A stretch of DNA of 64,000 nt from CAZAPG01 sp964486935 (GTDB taxonomy: Bacteria; Chloroflexota; Anaerolineae; 4572-78; J111): positions 52,658 through 116,657 of the forward strand of contig CAZAPG010000018.1 of NCBI GenBank assembly GCA_964486935.1, written 5' to 3'. Below, piece by piece: positions 60,170-64,000 of the stretch. How positions within the stretch are numbered: position 1 is the stretch's first letter; each line of letters opens with the position of its first letter. The notes under the pieces are model-generated. The model was not told the origin of the DNA and ran no database searches. It was given only the letters and a program-made list of their open reading frames with translations. A program made the position numbers and the translations under genes.

Positions 60170-61404
60170 TCAAATGCCGCCTGCCAGCCTGGCGGTACTG
60201 TATCGCCATAATTGATGTTTTTTGCGCCTAAAAATTGGGCCAAACCGGTAATCGCCTGGGCAACGGCCTGCCCGGCGACTTTATCCTGCGGGGCATCCGG
60301 CTCGGCGTAGATGGCGTTGATGTGGAGCGTCTCGCTTTTGCGGTCCATTTTAGGGTCAATCCGGCCTATCAGGCGGTCGCCGTGCAAAATGGGCAGCACG
60401 TAGTAGCCGTACTCGCGTTTGGCTTTGGGCACGTAAATTTCAATACGGAAATAAAAATCCCACATCAGTTCGGCGCGGTCGCGGTCGATAATCAGGTTGT
60501 CAAACGGAGAGAGCAGGCTGGTGCGCGGCTGCCAATTTCCATCAGATAGTTGGGGCAGCAGGGGCGCGTCGTCGGCGTGGATGTACCACTCGCCAGGCCA
60601 GCGGGTCTGGCCATTGGCAATAGTAACGGGCACAATTTGCCTGGCCGATACTAAATCGGCCAGCGCCCGCTTAAGATTGTGGTAATGGCCTTTGATAAAG
60701 TGGTTGGCAATCTGTTTGGCGGTGGCCACACCCAGCGCCCTCAGCGAGATTTGAACAGCTTGCCGCACCGCATCTGGGGTGGGCAGGGGAGAGTGGTTGG
60801 TCCATTCTGGCAAATGCTGCTCGATGAGCGCCCACTTGCGCTCCAATCCGTTGCGTTCGGCCACCATAATTTCGCCCTGCTCCCACATAAATTGAAGCGT
60901 CAGGCTCACATTTCGGTTAGAGTTCCAGCCATCAGACATCCACGGCGTTGTGGATAAATCCTCAAACTGGTTTGTTGCCAGCGGCGCTTCGGCGCGCAGT
61001 CGCTCCTTGATGTGTTGCCGAAAAGCTGCGTTGGCCTCGAGCCAGTCGCGGACGCGCTGCTCCCCCCTGGTTGCTCCCTGGGCAAAGCGCCGCATTTGCA
61101 AGTGATGAATGGGGTAATTTTTGGTCAGCACAATGGCGGCGGCGTGCGCCCAGTATTCAAACAGTTTGCGTTCTTCCCACAGCAGGGTATCCAGGTGGGC
61201 CGGGTTGTAATTACCCAACCGGCTCCACAACACCAGATATTGGGTGCGCTCCACGGCGCGGATAGGGTCAATTTGAATGTAGCCCAGATTGCGCATCACT
61301 TCCATAATGCCATCGGGATTTGCAGCGGGCTGAGGCCCGGCCAGTTTTTGGCGAATAATGGCCAGGCGACGGGCTTGCGTGGGGGTTAGGGTCAGATTGG
61401 TCAA
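60166..61404 (-). CDS. AlkZ/YcaQ-like winged-helix DNA glycosylase
   Basis: A 412-residue protein of the HTH_42 superfamily (YcaQ/AlkZ), which repairs interstrand crosslinks or bulky alkyl-DNA lesions. Tandem winged-helix domains fill the chain. The family catalytic motif QxD/QxQ reads YIQIDPI (Gln43, Asp45), matching the YcaQ type. Further conserved segments include RTQYLVLWSRLGNY, LFEYWAHAAAIV and LLSPFDNLIIDRDR. The start is TTG at 61404 with AAAGGAG eight bases upstream. It converges with the radical SAM gene. Confidence 0.82.
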   Translation of the reverse strand: MTNLTLTPTQARRLAIIRQKLAGPQPAANPDGIMEVMRNLGYIQIDPIRAVERTQYLVLWSRLGNYNPAHLDTLLWEERKLFEYWAHAAAIVLTKNYPIHHLQMRRFAQGATRGEQRVRDWLEANAAFRQHIKERLRAEAPLATNQFEDLSTTPWMSDGWNSNRNVSLTLQFMWEQGEIMVAERNGLERKWALIEQHLPEWTNHSPLPTPDAVRQAVQISLRALGVATAKQIANHFIKGHYHNLKRALADLVSARQIVPVTIANGQTRWPGEWYIHADDAPLLPQLSDGNWQPRTSLLSPFDNLIIDRDRAELMWDFYFRIEIYVPKAKREYGYYVLPILHGDRLIGRIDPKMDRKSETLHINAIYAEPDAPQDKVAGQAVAQAITGLAQFLGAKNINYGDTVPPGWQAAFD

Positions 61405-61508
61405 GGTGAACTCCTTTGCTGGCGTGATTGTCCTTGATAACCCCTGATTTTACTAGAATTTTTGTTCTGTGACAAACAGGCATTGGCCGGATGGATGGGG
61501 CCGATGGT

Positions 61509-62414
61509 TTAGTAGTTATTGGGCCTGTCTTTGGCCGGGGGATGTTGTTGTTCGGCGTACTGGCTGGGGGCCAGACCGGTTATCTGCTTGAAGACGCGCG
61601 AGAAGTGATGCACATCGCTATAACCTGTATGAAAAGCCGCCTCGGAAACGGGCAGGTTTTGCTCGCGCAGCAGGCGTTGGGCCTGCTGAATACGGCTGCG
61701 GGTGTGAAACCGCTTGGGCGACTCGCCCAGCCATTTTTCAAACAGCGCCCGCAGATGAGAGGAACTTAACCCGACTGCCCTGGCCGTTTTGGCGCTGTCA
61801 AAAGGCAGGGCGTAATTTTCTCGCAGGTAGATAATGGCGTTGCGTACAGCCTCCGGGTAGGCCGACTCCGGGGCATCGGTGGTGTTGGCAAATTCCTCAA
61901 TGCGGGCCATCAGCTCATAAAAAACGCCAATTGCCTGCAAGGGGTAGCCCGGTTTGCGTAAAATGAGCACCTCGCGGATTTCCACAAACATGGCCTCGAT
62001 GTCGGAGTCGCCGCCAATATGAAAAATCTTGATTTCCGGCTGGCCCATAAAAGCGGGCCAGCAGCCACTCACTGAAACCCAGTGGTATTTCATTTCCTGC
62101 CGGCTGCTGTAAGTAAAGCTGTGCTGCGGCGGCGCCACAAAAATATCGCCGCTGGATAAAGCAACGCGCTGCCGGGCGTATTCAAAAATGGCCGGGCCAT
62201 CAACGTGATAGAAAAATTGGGTGTTATCTCCGTGTTCGTGGCTGCCGGTAAAGTAACCGGGCTTGCAATGGTACTCGCCGGCCTGGATGACGTAAAAATC
62301 CAACCCGGAGAAAAGTTTAGCGCCGTAGCCGGTGCGCCAATAGTTAAAGCGCATCGGACGAACGCCGCCGGCAGTGCCGCCGGATATGGGTCGAGTGGGC
62401 AACCGTTTAACCAT
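61509..62414 (-). CDS. AraC-family transcriptional regulator
   Basis: A 301-residue regulator with an N-terminal cupin-like sensing domain (about 20-150; GEYHCKPGYFTGSHEHGDNTQFFYHVDG has two His typical of such pockets) and a C-terminal AraC double HTH (about 195-290; AKTARAVGLSSSHLRALFEKWLGESPKRFHTRSRIQQAQ and VSEAAFHTGYSDVHHFSRVFKQITGLAPSQY). The likely ligand is a sugar or related carbohydrate. ATG at 62414. The target is unknown; its own neighbours are AlkZ-like and mltG. Confidence 0.9.
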   Translation of the reverse strand: MVKRLPTRPISGGTAGGVRPMRFNYWRTGYGAKLFSGLDFYVIQAGEYHCKPGYFTGSHEHGDNTQFFYHVDGPAIFEYARQRVALSSGDIFVAPPQHSFTYSSRQEMKYHWVSVSGCWPAFMGQPEIKIFHIGGDSDIEAMFVEIREVLILRKPGYPLQAIGVFYELMARIEEFANTTDAPESAYPEAVRNAIIYLRENYALPFDSAKTARAVGLSSSHLRALFEKWLGESPKRFHTRSRIQQAQRLLREQNLPVSEAAFHTGYSDVHHFSRVFKQITGLAPSQYAEQQHPPAKDRPNNY

Positions 62415-62499
62415 CGCTTAACTTTGGATTAAAAAATCTTGACGAGCAGGTTGACTGGTCAAAATTATACCATGACCTGGGTGACTCTAAAATGCATGG

Positions 62500-63666
62500 T
62501 CAGGGTTGCTGCTGCCAGTAATTGGCTACATTCTCCAGATGTTCCTGGTAGGTTTCGGCAAAGACGTGCTGGCCGCCGGCGCAATTTGGGTTGCGACACA
62601 CAAAAAACAGGTAATTGGTTTGGGCCGGTTGCAGCACCGCCACTATCGACTCCAGGCTGGGGCTGGCGATGGGGCCGGGCGGCAGGCCGGGGTACAGGTA
62701 GGTATTGTAGGGCGAGTCGATCTGCCGGTACTCCTCCAGCCGCACCGGGGTTTTCCACCACTGGCCGCTTTCGGGTTGAAAGCCCATGGCGTACTGCACG
62801 GTCGGGTCGGCCTGTAAATGAATTTGCGAGCGCAGCCGGTTAAGGTAAACGCTGGCCATCAGGGGGCGCTCTGCGACAACCAGCGTTTCGCGCTCGATGA
62901 TTGAGGCCAGGGTCAGCACTTCGTAAAAAGTGAGTCCCTGCTGTTGGGCCAGTTCCAGGGCATTGGGCGGCAGGCGGTTGGCCATGTGCTCCAACATGCC
63001 TGCCATCAAATCGCGCGGGGTGGCGCTATCCAGCACCCGATATGTGCCGGGAAAAAGATAGCCCTCCAGCGATTGGCCGGGCGGGTGGCCGGCCAGCAAA
63101 GGGTGGTTAATGGAGTCGCCGCGCCGGGCCTGTCGCAAAAATTGATTGCCGTCCATTATGCCGGCGCTATCCAGATGGTCAGCCAGTTGCTCCATGCGCC
63201 AGCCGGCGGGCACGGTCAGCACCATTCTGGCCGAGCGCCCCCGAAAGAGGGCGGCGGCAACTTCCTTCATCGACATATTCCGCCGGAGCTGGTAATTGCC
63301 CGCCACCAGCCGGGTGTCGATGCCGTTGTAGCGCAAAAGCTGGCGCATCAGCACGGCGTCGTGAATCAGGCCGGCGGCCTGCAACCTTTGGGTGACGCTC
63401 TGGGCCGTTTCGCCTTCGGCCACGGCAAAATCTACCAGGCCGGAGTCGGTTGACAGGGGCCGGTTGATTTCATCGGCGCGAGCTTGCAGCAGGGGGTGCA
63501 GGGCCAGCGTTTCCGCGTCTGCCGGGGGCCGGGCGCCGTTAATTATCAGGCGCGGGTCCCGGTTGGCGCTGCCGCTCAGGTGCAACCCGACCGCCATCAA
63601 AATGAGAATCAGCCCGCCAATCAGCAGCGCCGTGTTGAAAATGAATCGAATAAATGATACCAGCAT
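62500..63666 (-). CDS. mltG: Endolytic murein transglycosylase MltG
   Basis: A 388-residue membrane-anchored lytic transglycosylase that cuts nascent peptidoglycan strands. One N-terminal helix (about 8-30), a LysM-like segment (about 75-140, VAEGETAQSVTQRLQAAG), then the YceG domain: LEGYLFPGTY, LASIIERETL with the catalytic Glu, LQADPTVQYAMG, and SPYNTYLYPGLPPGPIASPS. It normally works with the elongation or division complex. ATG at 63666. Confidence 0.93.
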   Translation of the reverse strand: MLVSFIRFIFNTALLIGGLILILMAVGLHLSGSANRDPRLIINGARPPADAETLALHPLLQARADEINRPLSTDSGLVDFAVAEGETAQSVTQRLQAAGLIHDAVLMRQLLRYNGIDTRLVAGNYQLRRNMSMKEVAAALFRGRSARMVLTVPAGWRMEQLADHLDSAGIMDGNQFLRQARRGDSINHPLLAGHPPGQSLEGYLFPGTYRVLDSATPRDLMAGMLEHMANRLPPNALELAQQQGLTFYEVLTLASIIERETLVVAERPLMASVYLNRLRSQIHLQADPTVQYAMGFQPESGQWWKTPVRLEEYRQIDSPYNTYLYPGLPPGPIASPSLESIVAVLQPAQTNYLFFVCRNPNCAGGQHVFAETYQEHLENVANYWQQQP

Positions 63667-63820
63667 ACGCGCAAGTTAAACTTAAGAGTTATGTCAATTT
63701 ATTGTAGCACAAGTTGGCTAACAATTCTATTCAACCAGATATATTTGCCGGGAGGGGTGAATCAGCGTTTTATCCACCAAAACCATCACTTGTGGCAAAT
63801 GTTTTGTCGATATCCTCAGT

Positions 63821-63826
63821 TATAAT
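63821..63826 (+). promoter_or_regulatory. Consensus -10 box before the last gene
   Basis: TATAAT, 76 bases before the ATG at 63903. The -35 region is poor (TTTTGTCG nearby at the wrong spacing). Confidence 0.4.
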
Positions 63827-63902
63827 ACGGGTTGTGTTGCTCCCCAGGCGCAATGGAGATCAATGTTGACTTCCATAAATCTTTAAAGAAGAGGTGAAGA
63901 AA

Positions 63903-64000
63903 ATGAGTGACGAGCTAGATTTGAGTGAACTGACGTTAGAGGAGTTGTACGAGCAGATGGGGGATGATTTGTACGACGGGCTGCAAGAAGAGGTGGTGGA
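63903..64000 (+). CDS. Start of an acidic protein (partial, runs off the window)
   Basis: The ATG follows GAGGTG six to nine bases upstream, and the frame stays open to the window end. The 32 visible residues are strongly acidic and helical (MSDELDLSELTLEELYEQMG then DDLYDGLQEEVV). No family can be assigned from this length. Confidence 0.55.
   Translation, partial: MSDELDLSELTLEELYEQMGDDLYDGLQEEVV

Noticed and set aside
1..64000. tRNA or rRNA genes, CRISPR arrays, phage or insertion sequences
   Set aside because: I looked for TPsiC-arm-like sequence, regular direct repeats of 25-40 bases and transposase motifs and saw none. A proper scan with tRNA and repeat software would be decisive.

Overview
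The window reads as a piece of bacterial chromosome, most likely from an uncultured Chloroflexota (Anaerolineae-like) lineage. The evidence is mid-50s GC by eye, many surface proteins and lipoproteins with long Thr/Pro-rich linkers (TPTPTA-type), LysM and CotH exoproteins, and an orphan LysW-like zinc ribbon. That assignment is inference from style, not from a marker gene. I saw no rRNA, tRNA, CRISPR array, phage module or intact insertion sequence. Nearly all the DNA is coding.

Layout. 1-5.2 kb: the end of a sensor kinase, an O-antigen-ligase-like protein, a lipoprotein-type protein-isoaspartate methyltransferase and a large membrane spermidine-synthase-like protein. 5.4-14.7 kb, all on the minus strand: small stress-type proteins (glycine zipper, two related coiled coils, a Trp-repeat protein, a double PRC barrel) interleaved with nicotinate phosphoribosyltransferase and GAPDH, and an upstream run archease, rtcB, Rieske ferredoxin, ferredoxin reductase. 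15.2-29.5 kb: a receiver protein, a TraR/DksA-type protein, a cation/proton antiporter followed by a fused diadenylate cyclase-YbbR protein, Thr/Pro-rich surface proteins, threonine synthase, aspartate-semialdehyde dehydrogenase, an unusual HAD-like protein, a double UspA and urocanate hydratase. 29.7-36.8 kb: modB, a LysM-ModA fusion and a PadR regulator (minus strand), then smc and a D-lyxose-isomerase-like gene. 36.9-49.6 kb: two CotH exoproteins, HxlR, a LysW-like protein, methyltransferases, a SET-domain protein and two transporters. 49.7-54.2 kb: a copper operon (csoR, copZ-like, thioredoxin-like lipoprotein, copA) convergent with a cytochrome c protein. 54.3-64 kb: an ECF sigma/membrane-partner pair, a two-component system, a B12-binding radical SAM protein, an AlkZ-like protein, AraC, mltG and the start of one more gene.

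The observation I rate highest is in the copper operon. The gene at 50421-50801 is an intact lipoprotein thioredoxin except that both codons aligned with the CxxC cysteines are TGA (50550 and 50559). A 17-nt hairpin (7-bp stem, GTG loop) begins 11 nt after the second TGA, which is the geometry of a bacterial SECIS element. This predicts a thioredoxin with a Sec-Pro-Pro-Sec centre (UPPU, U = selenocysteine) rather than a pseudogene. The operon has a perfect TTGACA-N17-TATAAT promoter with a C-run/G-run dyad just after the -10 element, where a CsoR operator would sit.

Other notable items are the CdaA-CdaR fusion with an altered RHR motif beside an ion antiporter, the LysM-ModA fusion with no modC, a family of near-identical terminator hairpins, a HAD-like protein with its motifs in swapped order, and dispersed GC-rich inverted repeats.
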